A stretch of 64,000 bases of DNA. It comes from Streptomyces sp. NBC_00193. Its GTDB lineage: Bacteria; Actinomycetota; Actinomycetes; Streptomycetales; Streptomycetaceae. The translations under genes were made by a program, and so were the position numbers. The notes under the pieces were generated by a model. The model worked only from the letters and a program-made list of their open reading frames with translations, did no database searches and was not told where the DNA came from. Below are positions 8,628-17,026 of this stretch, piece by piece. The stretch's first letter is position 1. Every line of letters starts with the position of its first letter. The DNA lies in contig NZ_JAPEMM010000001.1 of the NCBI RefSeq assembly GCF_026342735.1, forward strand, positions 2,294,001-2,358,000, read 5' to 3'.

Positions 8628-9527
8628 ATGCGGTGGAAGAGCCGGCTGGAAGGCCTGCGTTCCGGTGCGGAGCTGCGCTTCCCCTTCCTCTCCGAGCTCA
8701 CGAGCAGGCTGCTGGCCGCGAACCTCCTGGATTCGGGGACCCGCCTCGCGGCCCAGGCCTTCCTGGGCTCGGTGCCCCTGCTCTTCGCCTTCTCGGCCTT
8801 CGCCCCGGCGGGCGTGCGCGACCAGCTCCGCGATTCCCTGCGCGCCATGTTCGGGCTCAGCGGCGCACCCGACCAGGAGCTGCAAAAGGTCCTGTACGGG
8901 GCGGACGACGACGGCCTGCGGGAGACCACCGGCATCGTCGGCGTGCTGGTCACACTGGTGTCGGCCACCAGCCTGAGCCGGGCGATGGCCCGGGTCTGCG
9001 AGCGTGCCTGGCTGCTGCCCAAGGCCGGGACCCGGATCGCGGCCTGGCGCTGGGTGGTGTGGCTCCTGGTGATGGTGCTCGTACTCGTGCTGCAGGGCCC
9101 GATCCGCAACGGCTTCGGTGCCGGCCCCCTCGTCGGAACACCGCTCTTCTTCCTGGTGAGCACGGGCGTCTGGCTGTGGACGCAGCACCTCCTGCTCGCC
9201 AACCGCGTCAGCTGGTCGGCGCTGCTGCCCGGCGCCCTGCTGGCGGGGGCCGCCACCAGCGTGCTCGGGCTGACGGCGCGCGTCTACATCCCGCCGGCGC
9301 TCGACAGGGCCATGGGGGAATACGGCTCCCTCGGCCTCGTGCTCGTCGTGCTCTCGTGGCTGATCGCCGTATGCGCCTCGGTCGCCTTCGCGGTGACGAT
9401 CGGCGCGGTACTGGCGGAGGAGCCGCCCCTGAACAGGTACGTGAGAACGCCCGGCAGCGGGCCGCCCCCCGCATCCCCCGGACGGCCCAACCCCGGTCGC
9501 CCGGGGGACCCCGTCGGTCGAGGCTGA
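8628..9527 (+). CDS. YihY/BrkB-family inner membrane protein
   Basis: A 299-residue polytopic protein. Family signature residues include LLAANLLDSGTRLAAQAFLG and later SWSALLPGALLAGAATSVLG, with about six hydrophobic segments. YihY/BrkB proteins are integral membrane proteins of uncertain function, once misnamed ribonuclease BN. ATG 8628 is preceded by CAGGAGACGG at good spacing, which decides it over an in-frame GTG at 8550. The Pro/Gly-rich C-terminal 35 residues are outside the fold. The next gene starts 38 bp downstream on the same strand, so an operon is likely. Confidence 0.85.
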   Translation: MRWKSRLEGLRSGAELRFPFLSELTSRLLAANLLDSGTRLAAQAFLGSVPLLFAFSAFAPAGVRDQLRDSLRAMFGLSGAPDQELQKVLYGADDDGLRETTGIVGVLVTLVSATSLSRAMARVCERAWLLPKAGTRIAAWRWVVWLLVMVLVLVLQGPIRNGFGAGPLVGTPLFFLVSTGVWLWTQHLLLANRVSWSALLPGALLAGAATSVLGLTARVYIPPALDRAMGEYGSLGLVLVVLSWLIAVCASVAFAVTIGAVLAEEPPLNRYVRTPGSGPPPASPGRPNPGRPGDPVGRG

Positions 9528-9565
9528 CGAGGACGCTCCGCGATCACCGCGGATGAGGAGGCACG

Positions 9566-10870
9566 GTGTCGGACGAAGGATCGGCCGCTCAGGAGCTCGC
9601 GGAACTCCGCGCCCGTATCGCGACGCTCGAAGCGGAACGGCTGTCGCGGCCGCCCCGGCACCGCGCGAAGTCCTTCCTGGCCGCCCTGCTGATCGTCCTC
9701 GGCTGTGTGCTCGCGCCCCTCGGAATCGTCGCGGCCTGGGCGGCGGACGAGGTGGGCGACACCGACCGCTACGTGGCGACCGTCGCCCCGCTGGCCTCGG
9801 ACCCGGCCGTCCAGGACGCCGTCGCCAACAGGGTCACCGACGCCCTCATGACCCGTATCGACCTGGCCTCCCTGCTGTCCGACGCGGCGCCGGAGGAACG
9901 GCCGCTCCTGGAGAAGGCGCTGGGGAAGCTGGGGGACTCCCTCGACGGGGCGGTCCGCAGCTTCGTGCACGACAAGGCGCGGGCGGTCGCCGCCTCGGAC
10001 GCCTTCGCCACCCTCTGGACCGAGGCCAACCGCAAGATCCACGCCTCCGTGGACAAGGCGCTCACCGGAAGCGGCGGCGGCGCGGTGAGCCTGGAGGGCG
10101 ACACGGTCACGCTCGACCTCGGTCCCGTCGTCGACCTCGTGAAACAGCGTCTCGTGGACGAGGGCATGCAGGCCGCCGGGCGCATCCCGGAGATCCACAC
10201 CGACTTCACACTCGTCCGCTCCGACGAGATCGGCAAGGTCAAGACCTACGTCCGGCTCCTGCAGATCACCGGGAACTGGCTGCCCGTCCTCGCCGTACTC
10301 CTGGTGGCCGGCGGCGTCCTGCTCTCGCGGCGACGGCGCCGGGCCCTGGTCGCGGGGGCCCTGGGCGTGGCCGCCGCCACCGCGCTGCTCGGCATCGGGC
10401 TCCGGGTCTTCCGCGTGGTCTACCTCGACGCGCTGCCCGCGGGGGTCTCCCCGGAAGCCGCCGGAGCCGTCTACGACACCCTGACCCACCTGATCCACAC
10501 CATGATCAGGATGGTCGTGGCCCTGGGCCTCGTCCTCGCCCTGTCCGCCTGGCTCACCGGCCCCGGCCGCCGCGCCGGCCTGGTCCGGGGCCTGTGGACC
10601 TCGGGCATCGGCGCGGCGCGCTCCACCGCCGACCGCGCCGGCCTGCGCACGGGCCCGGTGGGGCCGTTCGTCCGACGCCACCGCTCCCGGATCGTCTGGG
10701 CCCTGGTCGCGGCAGCACTCGCCGCCTACGTCCTCTGGTCCTACCCCACCGGCTGGGTGGTCGTCGGCCTGGCCCTCGCCCTGCTCTTCGCCCTGGCGGT
10801 GGTGGAGTTCCTGGGCGCGGAAGCCTCCGGCGGGACGCCGCCACCGGAGCGGGCCGCCCCCACTTCCTAG
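9566..10870 (+). CDS. Conserved integral membrane protein
   Basis: A 434-residue protein starting at GTG 9566 behind GAGGAGGCAC. It opens with a short coiled coil (ELAELRARIATLEAERL), then one transmembrane segment (about 36-58), an extracytoplasmic region of about 170 residues containing a DTDRYVATVAPLASDPAVQD segment, then five further hydrophobic segments. The DTDRYV...PLA.DPAVQ pattern recurs in Streptomyces integral membrane proteins of unknown function. Likely co-transcribed with the upstream BrkB-like gene. No enzymatic motif is seen. Confidence 0.75.
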   Translation: MSDEGSAAQELAELRARIATLEAERLSRPPRHRAKSFLAALLIVLGCVLAPLGIVAAWAADEVGDTDRYVATVAPLASDPAVQDAVANRVTDALMTRIDLASLLSDAAPEERPLLEKALGKLGDSLDGAVRSFVHDKARAVAASDAFATLWTEANRKIHASVDKALTGSGGGAVSLEGDTVTLDLGPVVDLVKQRLVDEGMQAAGRIPEIHTDFTLVRSDEIGKVKTYVRLLQITGNWLPVLAVLLVAGGVLLSRRRRRALVAGALGVAAATALLGIGLRVFRVVYLDALPAGVSPEAAGAVYDTLTHLIHTMIRMVVALGLVLALSAWLTGPGRRAGLVRGLWTSGIGAARSTADRAGLRTGPVGPFVRRHRSRIVWALVAAALAAYVLWSYPTGWVVVGLALALLFALAVVEFLGAEASGGTPPPERAAPTS

Positions 10871-10982
10871 GGCGTGTCCCCGCACGCCGATTGTCCGGTG
10901 CGCGGGGGGTCACAATGCATCGCCGCCGCCCTACGCTACGGCCGGGCCGGCAGGGAACCGGCCCCGCAACGGGGGGCCACAC

Positions 10983-11228
10983 ATGACTTCGCTCGGCATG
11001 CAGACGGCGTCGAGGGCCCTGGGCCGTCGGCTGCTCGCCACCCACAAGCGCCGGGCGACCCCGGTCGGCGCGGGAGCGGCCGACGAGGCGTACCTGCGGG
11101 GCCGCCGCATGGTCCTGCGTCGCGGGGACCACGTCCTGATGCTGCAACTCCCGTTCGACTCGGACCATTCGGTGCTTCCGGCACTGGCGGAGGCGGCCGC
11201 CCGCCGGATGGTCAGTCCTTCCCCGTGA
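10983..11228 (+). CDS. Small conserved hypothetical protein
   Basis: An 81-residue basic protein (MTSLGMQTASRALGRRLLAT) starting 5 bp after GGGGGGCC. No domain is recognised. It ends 17 bp inside the convergent serine hydrolase gene, an overlap that lowers confidence, but the start site and ordered hydrophobic core (HVLMLQLPFDSDHSVLPALA) support a real gene. A G+C-rich hairpin (CCCCGCAC...GTGCGCGGGG, about 10875-10910) just upstream probably terminates the preceding membrane-protein operon. Confidence 0.5.
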   Translation: MTSLGMQTASRALGRRLLATHKRRATPVGAGAADEAYLRGRRMVLRRGDHVLMLQLPFDSDHSVLPALAEAAARRMVSPSP

Positions 11229-12429
11229 CGGGCTGGGCCGGCAGCGTGTAGACGTGCTGCGGGGTCACGATCTTGGTGATCGCCTCGCCGAACAGCGTGC
11301 TCGGCTCCTCGCCCTTGTAGGAGATGTCGGTGTTGAGCAGCACGACCAGGGTGGCACCGGACTGCTCCGGGTTGTAGACGGTCAGCGACTGGTAGCCGGG
11401 CAGCGAGCCGTTGTGCCCGATCCACCCCTGGACGTTGAAGATGCCCAGTCCGTAGCCGGTGCCCGGCAGGGCCGGTACGACATCGAGGCGCTCGGCCTGG
11501 GTGGCGGGGGTGAGCAGTTCACCGGTGGCCAGCACCTTGGCCCACTGCCGCAGGTCCGTGAGGTCGGAGATCATCGCTCCGGCGGCCCAGCCCCAGGAGG
11601 GGTTCCAGTCGGCCGCGTCCTCGGTCTTCCCCGAGGCCGTCTGGTCCGTGTAGCCCTGCGCGTGCGGGGTCGGGAACTCGGCGCCGGTCGGGAAGAGGGT
11701 GTGCTTCAGCCCGGCGGGCTCGACGACCTCCTCGGTGATGTAGTCGGCGAGCGTCTGCCCGCTGATCTTCTCCACGACGAGCCCGATCAGGATCAGGTTG
11801 GTGTTGCAGTAGTAGAACTTCGCGTTCGGCTCGAAGAGCACCGGGTGCTTGAAGGAGTAGGCGAGCAGCTCCTGCGGGGTGAAGGGTTTCCGGGGATCGC
11901 TGGTCAGCGCCTTGAAGAAGTCGTCGTCGGCCGAGTAGTTGAACAGTCCGCTGCGCATGCCCGCCAGCTCGCGGAGCGTGATCCGGTCGCCGTTGGGCAC
12001 GCCGTCGACGTACTTGCCTATGGGGTCGTCCAGCCCGATCTTGCCCTCGTCCACCAGCTTCAGCATCGCGGTCACGGTGAAGGTCTTGGTCTCGCTGCCG
12101 ATCCTCATGTTGAGGCTGTCGGTCATGGGCGCACCGGTGGCCTTGTCGGCCACGCCGAAGGCCCGTACGTAGGTTCCCTTGCCCGGCGCGGACAGGGCCA
12201 CTTGGACCCCGGGGATCTCGGCCTCGTCCATCACCTTCCGGATGGCGTCGTCCAACTGCCGCGCCACGGCGGGGGTGAGCTGCGGAAACTCATCGGATAC
12301 GGCCGGACTGCTCGCCGCCGGTGGTGTCGGCACGTCCACTGCGTACCCGGCACCGGCCCCCACGGGCACCATCAGGAGCCCCACTGCGGCCGCTCCCACA
12401 GCCGCCCTGCGCAACCGTGTCGTGCTCAC
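11212..12429 (-). CDS. Secreted serine hydrolase (class C beta-lactamase / DD-carboxypeptidase family)
   Basis: A 405-residue protein with an N-terminal signal peptide (RLRRAAVGAAAVGLLMVPVG, cleavage near residue 30). The penicillin-binding fold motifs are intact: Ser112-Glu-Thr-Lys115 (SxxK), Tyr207-Cys-Asn209 (YxN) and HNGSLPGY (HxG variant of KTG). Members act as D-alanyl-D-alanine carboxypeptidases or esterases on exported peptidoglycan or ester substrates; true beta-lactamase activity is not implied. It is transcribed leftward, starting 45 bp beyond the end of the TetR gene on the same strand. Confidence 0.9.
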   Translation of the reverse strand: MSTTRLRRAAVGAAAVGLLMVPVGAGAGYAVDVPTPPAASSPAVSDEFPQLTPAVARQLDDAIRKVMDEAEIPGVQVALSAPGKGTYVRAFGVADKATGAPMTDSLNMRIGSETKTFTVTAMLKLVDEGKIGLDDPIGKYVDGVPNGDRITLRELAGMRSGLFNYSADDDFFKALTSDPRKPFTPQELLAYSFKHPVLFEPNAKFYYCNTNLILIGLVVEKISGQTLADYITEEVVEPAGLKHTLFPTGAEFPTPHAQGYTDQTASGKTEDAADWNPSWGWAAGAMISDLTDLRQWAKVLATGELLTPATQAERLDVVPALPGTGYGLGIFNVQGWIGHNGSLPGYQSLTVYNPEQSGATLVVLLNTDISYKGEEPSTLFGEAITKIVTPQHVYTLPAQPVTGKD

Positions 12430-12474
12430 CCGTCCAACGTAGCCCCGGCCCGGGGGCCGGGCGACCGGAGCCGT

Positions 12475-13161
12475 TCAGCCCACCCGGTAGGCGCGGAGGA
12501 AGGCGGCGACGCCGCCTGCGATCAGGTGGTCGGTCCGGTCCTTGGGGAGGGGCAGGACCCCGTAGTGCGAGAGCATCACGATGGAGTGGGAGGTCAGCGC
12601 CATGAAGTGGGCGCCCGCCAGCATCGCGTCGCCGCGTACGTCGATCAGCCCGGCGGCGTCGAGGCCCGCCATCGCGTCCGCGAGGGCGCGGGACACCGGG
12701 CCGGGTCCGGCGTTCGTCCAGGCTTCGAGGACCTCCGGGGGCACGTGGTCGGCTTCGGCGTGGATGTGGCGGACCAGCGCGAAGTGGTCGGCGTAGTCGG
12801 TCATGAGCCCGATGACCCGGTGGGCGAAGGCGACGAGGTCCCGCTCCAGGTCCTCGGGGCGGGGCGGGCGTTCGGGGTTCAGGACGGCTTCGATCTGGGC
12901 GATCTGGGCGTCGCGGACCTGCCCCGAGGTCCAGGTGACGACGGTGGCGAAGAGCATCGCCTTGCCGCCCGGGAAGTGGTTGTAGAGCGTGCGGGTCGAG
13001 ACGCCGGCCGCGGCGGCGAGCGCGTCGACCGAGGCGCGGGCGTACCCCTCGCGGCCGAAGACCCCGCAGGACGCGCTCGCGATGGCGATCCGCTTCTCCA
13101 GCTTCTTGGCATTGGTGCCGGTGCCATTGGTGCCGGTGCCCGCGCCGGTGCCGGTGCTCAT
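12475..13161 (-). CDS. TetR-family repressor
   Basis: A 228-residue regulator. The helix-turn-helix lies at ASVDALAAAAGVSTRTLYNHFPGGK (given in parts: ASVDALAAAAGVST, RTLYNHFPG), with a longer C-terminal ligand domain. The start ATG 13159-13161 follows GGAGGCGAA and precedes a repetitive N-terminal Gly-Thr stretch encoded by GTGCCGGTGCC repeats. The gene is divergent from an FMN reductase/MFS pair, and two operator-like palindromes lie in the gap, so autoregulation and repression of the pair is expected. The ligand is unknown. Confidence 0.9.
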   Translation of the reverse strand: MSTGTGAGTGTNGTGTNAKKLEKRIAIASASCGVFGREGYARASVDALAAAAGVSTRTLYNHFPGGKAMLFATVVTWTSGQVRDAQIAQIEAVLNPERPPRPEDLERDLVAFAHRVIGLMTDYADHFALVRHIHAEADHVPPEVLEAWTNAGPGPVSRALADAMAGLDAAGLIDVRGDAMLAGAHFMALTSHSIVMLSHYGVLPLPKDRTDHLIAGGVAAFLRAYRVG

Positions 13162-13180
13162 TTCGCCTCCACACGAGAAG

Positions 13181-13217
13181 TACAACGACCGTTGCACTTT
13201 TTACAACGGTCGTTGTA
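13181..13217. promoter_or_regulatory. Twin TetR operators in divergent promoter region
   Basis: Two 16-bp sites with 7-bp arms and 2-bp centres: TACAACGACCGTTGCA (13181-13196, one arm mismatch) and TACAACGGTCGTTGTA (13202-13217, perfect arms). Their starts are 21 bp apart, two helical turns. They overlap the expected start region of both the TetR gene and the rightward FMN reductase gene, as for a repressor controlling both. Confidence 0.8.
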
Positions 13218-13273
13218 GTTTACCGGAGGAGCGGCTGCACGGGCGGCCGCACCGCCAACGAGGGGGATCCGCC

Positions 13274-13918
13274 ATGTCCGTCGCCACTTCCGCTGCCACC
13301 GCTGCCACCGCTCCCACCGCTCCCCAGCCGGAAGCGCCGCTGCGCGTCGCCGTCATCCTCGGCAGCGTCCGCGAAGGCCGTCACGGCCCCGCCGTCGCCG
13401 ACTGGTTCCTCGGCGCCGCGGGCGCCGTCGGCGGCCTGGACCTCGACCTCATCGACCTCGCCGACGTCGACCTGCCGCTGGCCATGCCCGGCTGGGGCGG
13501 TTCGCCGAGCCCGCAGGCGGCCGCCGCCCTCGCGGAGGTCAGCCCGCGGCTGGCCGCCGCCGAGGCCTTCGTCATCGTCACCCCCGAGTACAACCACAGC
13601 TTCCCGGCCGTACTGAAGAACCTCATCGACTGGCACCGCGAGGAATGGCAGGCCAAGCCGGCCGGCTTCGTCTCCTACGGCGGCCTCGGCGGCGGCCTGC
13701 GCGCCGTCGAGCAGCTCCGGCTGGTCTTCGCCGAGCTGCACACCGTGACCGTGCGCGACTCCGTCAGCCTGCACGGGCCCTGGTCCGGGCTCGACCCCGA
13801 CGGCGTTCCGCGCGACACCGCCGTGGCCGAGGGCGCGGTCAAGGGCATGCTCGGCCAGCTGGCCTGGTGGGGACGCGCGCTGCGCGCCGCCCGCGCGAGC
13901 CACCCGTACCAGGGCTGA
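13274..13918 (+). CDS. NADPH-dependent FMN reductase
   Basis: A 214-residue flavodoxin-fold reductase. The N-terminal phosphate-binding loop is ILGSVREGRHG, and the flavin-binding loop TPEYNHSFPAVLKNLIDWHR is typical of the ArsH/YieF/FMN_red family. These enzymes reduce FMN, quinones or azo compounds with NADPH in the cytoplasm. ATG 13274 follows GAGGGGGATCC. It heads a two-gene operon with the MFS exporter 14 bp downstream, controlled by the divergent TetR protein, suggesting a response to a redox-active or toxic compound that is reduced and exported. Confidence 0.9.
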   Translation: MSVATSAATAATAPTAPQPEAPLRVAVILGSVREGRHGPAVADWFLGAAGAVGGLDLDLIDLADVDLPLAMPGWGGSPSPQAAAALAEVSPRLAAAEAFVIVTPEYNHSFPAVLKNLIDWHREEWQAKPAGFVSYGGLGGGLRAVEQLRLVFAELHTVTVRDSVSLHGPWSGLDPDGVPRDTAVAEGAVKGMLGQLAWWGRALRAARASHPYQG

Positions 13919-13932
13919 GGGGCGGCACGAGG

Positions 13933-15399
13933 ATGCGTACGACCCGGGATCCCGACGGGCCCGAACGGGCGGCGACACCCACGGACCTCGCGACCACCAC
14001 CGATTCCCCCGAACCCGCACCCGCACCCACACCCACATCTGCGGGCCTGCTGCGGCGCACCGCGGGCGTCGTCATCGTCGGCTCGGTCATGTCGGTGCTC
14101 GACATGACGATCGTCAACGTCGCCCTGCACCGCCTCTCCGAGGCCTTCCACGCCCCCCTGGCGACCATCCAGTGGGCCGCCAGCGCGTACACGCTCGCGC
14201 TCGCCGCCGTCATCCCGGCCTCGGCCTGGGCGATGGGCCGCTTCGGCGCCAAGCGCACCTACCTGGGCGCCCTCACCCTGTTCTCGCTCGGATCGCTGCT
14301 CGCCGCGTGCGCCTGGAGCGCCGGGAGCCTGATCGCCTTCCGCGCGGTCCAGGGCCTCGGCGGCGGGCTGCTCATGCCCGTCGGCATGGCCATGGTGATG
14401 CGCACGGCGGACCCGGCCCGGCTCGGGCGGGTGATGGCCCTGCTCGGACTGCCCATCATCGTCGGGCCGGTGGCCGGTCCGGTACTGGGCGGCTGGCTGG
14501 TCGACTCGGCGTCCTGGCAGTGGATCTTCCTGGTCAACCTGCCCGTCGGGGCGGTCGCCCTGTTCCTCGCCGCGAAACTGCTGCGCTCCGACGCACCGGG
14601 CTCCTCGGCCTCCCCGCCCCGGCTGGACGTACCCGGCCTGCTGATGCTCTCCCCGGGCCTCGCCCTGCTCCTCTACGGCCTGGCCCGCGGCGGGGAAGGC
14701 GGCACCTTCACCGCGCCCGGCGCCCTGCTCCCCACCCTGGCCGGCGCCGCGCTCGTGGCCGCCTTCGCCCGCCGGTCCATGACCGCCCGCGAACCCCTCC
14801 TCGACCTGACGCTCCTGCGCGACCGCACCTTCCGGGCGGGCATCGTCACGCTCACCCTCTTCACCTGCGGCTACTTCGGATCCATGCTGCTCGGACCGAT
14901 GTACTGGCAGCAGGGCCGCGGCATGACCGCGACGGCGGCCGGGCTGCTGGGCGCACCGGCCGGACTCACCGTCGGGCTGGTCATGCAGATCGCCTCGCGC
15001 CGCGTGGACAAGGTCTCCCCGCGCCGGCTGATCCGGACCGGTATCGCGGTGGGCGCCCTGGGCATGGCCCTGACCGCGCTCCAGGCCGGCTCCGCGGATG
15101 CGGCGCCCTGGCGGTTCGTCACCGCTTCGATCGTCATGGGCATCGGCGCCGGGATGGTCATGATGCCGACGATGACCACGGCGAGCCGCGACCTGCCGAG
15201 GGCCCGCATGACGGCGGCGAGCACCCTCCTCAGCATCAACTCCCAGATCGGCGCCTCGGTCGGCACCGCCCTCCTCTCGGTCACCCTGACCGGAACGGGC
15301 ACGACCCCAACAGGCTTCCGCACCACCTACGCCATCGCGGCCCTCCTCTTCACCCTGGCCCTGATCCCGACATCCCACCTCCCCACCCGCCGCCCCTGA
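13933..15399 (+). CDS. MFS drug exporter, DHA2 (EmrB/QacA) type
   Basis: A 488-residue transporter. An acidic/Pro-rich N-terminal 45 residues precedes 14 predicted transmembrane segments. Motif D1-like VLDMTIVNVALHRL in the first helix and motif C-like GPVAGPVLGGWLVDSASWQW mark the 14-TM drug:H+ antiporter 2 family. Start ATG 13933 follows GGCACGAGG. It is the second gene of the TetR-controlled operon and would export the compound sensed by the regulator. The tract CCGCACCCGCACCCACACCC near the start is a short length-variable repeat. Confidence 0.92.
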   Translation: MRTTRDPDGPERAATPTDLATTTDSPEPAPAPTPTSAGLLRRTAGVVIVGSVMSVLDMTIVNVALHRLSEAFHAPLATIQWAASAYTLALAAVIPASAWAMGRFGAKRTYLGALTLFSLGSLLAACAWSAGSLIAFRAVQGLGGGLLMPVGMAMVMRTADPARLGRVMALLGLPIIVGPVAGPVLGGWLVDSASWQWIFLVNLPVGAVALFLAAKLLRSDAPGSSASPPRLDVPGLLMLSPGLALLLYGLARGGEGGTFTAPGALLPTLAGAALVAAFARRSMTAREPLLDLTLLRDRTFRAGIVTLTLFTCGYFGSMLLGPMYWQQGRGMTATAAGLLGAPAGLTVGLVMQIASRRVDKVSPRRLIRTGIAVGALGMALTALQAGSADAAPWRFVTASIVMGIGAGMVMMPTMTTASRDLPRARMTAASTLLSINSQIGASVGTALLSVTLTGTGTTPTGFRTTYAIAALLFTLALIPTSHLPTRRP

Positions 15400-15434
15400 C
15401 CCACCGCAGCAGCCACGAAGGCGAGGCGGGGCAT

Positions 15435-15466
15435 GGGGACGCGGCGCTGGTCAGCGCCGCGTCCCC
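15435..15466 (+). terminator. Hairpin terminator after the MFS gene
   Basis: A 14-bp perfect stem (GGGGACGCGGCGCT with its complement) and a 4-nt loop, starting 36 bp after the MFS stop. No U-tract follows, as is usual in Streptomyces. Confidence 0.8.
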
Positions 15467-15511
15467 CGTAGGCAGCATCCGTACGGAGACCACGGCCGGC
15501 CCCTCCCCCGG

Positions 15512-15560
15512 CAAGGCGTGCGCGCACCTCAACACCACTGGTGTGCGCCGGTACCACCGG
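15512..15560 (+). pseudogene. 3'-end fragment of a third copy of the secreted Cys-rich protein gene
   Basis: GGCAAGGCGTGCGCGCACCT followed by CAACACCACTGGTGTGCGCC matches the last 50 bp of the gene at 15795-16247 and of its broken copy at 23.2 kb. No further part of the gene is present upstream, so this is a degraded tail. It shows that the locus existed in at least three copies. Confidence 0.6.
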
Positions 15561-15653
15561 CTCCGACTGAGCCGAGCGGCACGACAGGCACCGCAGTACG
15601 TGCGCCGAGGGGCGCGGACTCAACCACAGGCGCCACCACATCCGTTGGGGAGT

Positions 15654-15794
15654 GGCGGTTACGGGTGGTCAGCATGCCAATCTGCTGATCACTCTTCGTA
15701 GTGGAGTGCCTCTCGGAGCAGAACTGCAAGTCGACGACGAGCGTTCCCTTCCGACAGACGTACTCCGCCTGAAGGGACACCGAAGGGCAAGCTC
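15654..15794 (+). repeat. Duplicated upstream region of the secreted-protein locus
   Basis: This 141-bp stretch, starting GGCGGTTACGGGTGGTCAGC, is closely matched at 23080-23220, each ending at the TTG start of the respective gene. A short inverted repeat (TCAGCA...TGCTGA) is visible near its left end here and is imperfect in the other copy. It probably carries the promoter and leader of the locus. Confidence 0.75.
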
Positions 15795-16247
15795 TTGGCA
15801 GCCCGGATCATCGCCACTCTCGCCACGACGGCCGGGCTGGCCGTCTTACTTCCCGCCGAAGCGCACGCCGGCGCCATCGGCTCGACACCCGTCACCGGCT
15901 TCGACTACCAAGTCGGAGGAGTCACCATGAAGGTTCCGACGGGCTGCATGTTCACTCACGTCGTCCGCGGCGAAGGCAAGAAGATCACGTACCAGAACGC
16001 CGGCGTCGACTGCGGTTTCGTAGGAGCCCTCAACGCAGGATTCTGCAACTGGCGCATCGACTTCACTTACGCGGACACCGACAACAAGATCTACCGCACG
16101 TCCCGAGGCAAGACGCACACCGAGTGCGAGATCCACCCGCTGCGCGACAACGCACCCCAGACGCTCCCTCGTTACGGCAAGGCGTGCGCTCACCTCAGCG
16201 TCAACGGTGTGCGCCGGGTCAGTCAGTGCCACCACATCACGAAGTGA
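15795..16247 (+). CDS. Secreted Cys-rich small protein, function unknown
   Basis: A 150-residue protein starting at TTG 15795 behind GAAGGGCAA. A signal peptide (AARIIATLATTAGLAVLLPA, cleavage near AHAGA) leaves a mature domain of about 125 residues with six cysteines (in GCMF, VDCGF, GFCNW, TECEI, KACAH, SQCHH), enough for three disulfide bonds. No family is recognised. It is followed 7 bp later by a 78-residue membrane protein. A decayed paralogue pair lies at 23.2-23.8 kb, so the pair behaves as a duplicating accessory unit. A secreted effector, inhibitor or toxin is possible but not shown. Confidence 0.65.
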   Translation: MAARIIATLATTAGLAVLLPAEAHAGAIGSTPVTGFDYQVGGVTMKVPTGCMFTHVVRGEGKKITYQNAGVDCGFVGALNAGFCNWRIDFTYADTDNKIYRTSRGKTHTECEIHPLRDNAPQTLPRYGKACAHLSVNGVRRVSQCHHITK

Positions 16248-16254
16248 GCCGCAC

Positions 16255-16491
16255 ATGACCACCCAGCCCTCACCCGACGACTCCGCGTGGGAAGCCAAGC
16301 TCCGCCGCGCCGGACTGACCTCGTTCCTGGTCGCCGCGGCAGCGTCCTTCGCCTTCTTCGCCTTCTTCCCGGGGCTTCCCCACGTCATCGACTGGGGCGC
16401 GATCGTCACCTCGCTCGCCGTCGGCGCCCTGGCCCGCTGGGCACGACGGTCCCACCTGTCGAAAAGACGCGCCGCTCACCCACAGAGCTGA
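16255..16491 (+). CDS. Small membrane protein paired with the secreted Cys-rich protein
   Basis: A 78-residue protein (MTTQPSPDDSAWEAKLRRAG) with two hydrophobic segments (SFLVAAAASFAFFAFFPGL and WGAIVTSLAVGALARW) and a basic C-terminus. The start lies 7 bp after the stop of the secreted protein gene, implying one transcript. The same gene order is kept in the broken copy at 23.2-23.8 kb, supporting a functional pair. Role unknown; immunity to or export of its partner is a guess from the arrangement. Confidence 0.6.
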   Translation: MTTQPSPDDSAWEAKLRRAGLTSFLVAAAASFAFFAFFPGLPHVIDWGAIVTSLAVGALARWARRSHLSKRRAAHPQS

Positions 16492-16555
16492 TCGGCCCCC
16501 ACACCGCCCTGCACGGCCTGCGTCCAGGGGCCGGGGGACAGTGGCTCGGGGCATG

Positions 16556-16634
16556 AAAGAGCCCCAGGACACGACGAGTGAACCCTGGGGCTCATCCGAG
16601 CCGCCTTCGGGAGTCGCCCCCGGGACCTACGCCT
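16556..16634 (-). other. Degenerate tRNA-Thr 3' fragment (oldest att remnant)
   Basis: The sequence aligns over its whole length with the att repeat at 26373-26461: a hairpin GCCCCAGG...CCTGGGGC in place of CCCCCAGG...CCTGGGGG, the spacer CACGACGAGTGA, then GAGCCGCCTTCGGGAGTCGC and GGGACCTACGC. Several substitutions and small indels are visible. It has the orientation of the other copies. I read it as the left att site of an old integration. The rest of the gap to 17026 shows no gene or recognised regulatory element. Confidence 0.7.
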
Positions 16635-17026
16635 TGCCCGATCAGCCGGCGACGGACCGAACTGCCACGGTGTCGGCCGGTGACCGCGCACAGCAGCCGG
16701 CCGTCTTGGCCGTTGCCGACTGCGCCCTTCGCGGCCCCGGACCCCAAACGGCCCGTCAGTGCGTGGCCAGCTAGGCCCTGGCCGGTGCGTGCCAATGTCA
16801 CGAAAGCGCTGGTCGGGCGCGTTTTCAGGAGCCTGCGACCGGCACCAAGCGGCCCGGGCGTTTCATGCCAGCCGCAAGTCCTTACGCGCGGGGTGCACGG
16901 AGGGAGAAGCTCTCTCCGACGCCACCGGGAAACGGCCTCCGAACAGACCGCTTGCCGGGCCGTCGACCACCCCCACCCCCACTCGTCGAGGAACACCGCC
17001 ACCGAGCAGCAGGAGCCCAGCACCTC

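Noticed and set aside
16640..17026. Possible cobalamin riboswitch before the mutase genes
   Set aside because: I looked for the B12 box and its paired core and found no convincing match in this leader; a covariance-model scan would settle it.
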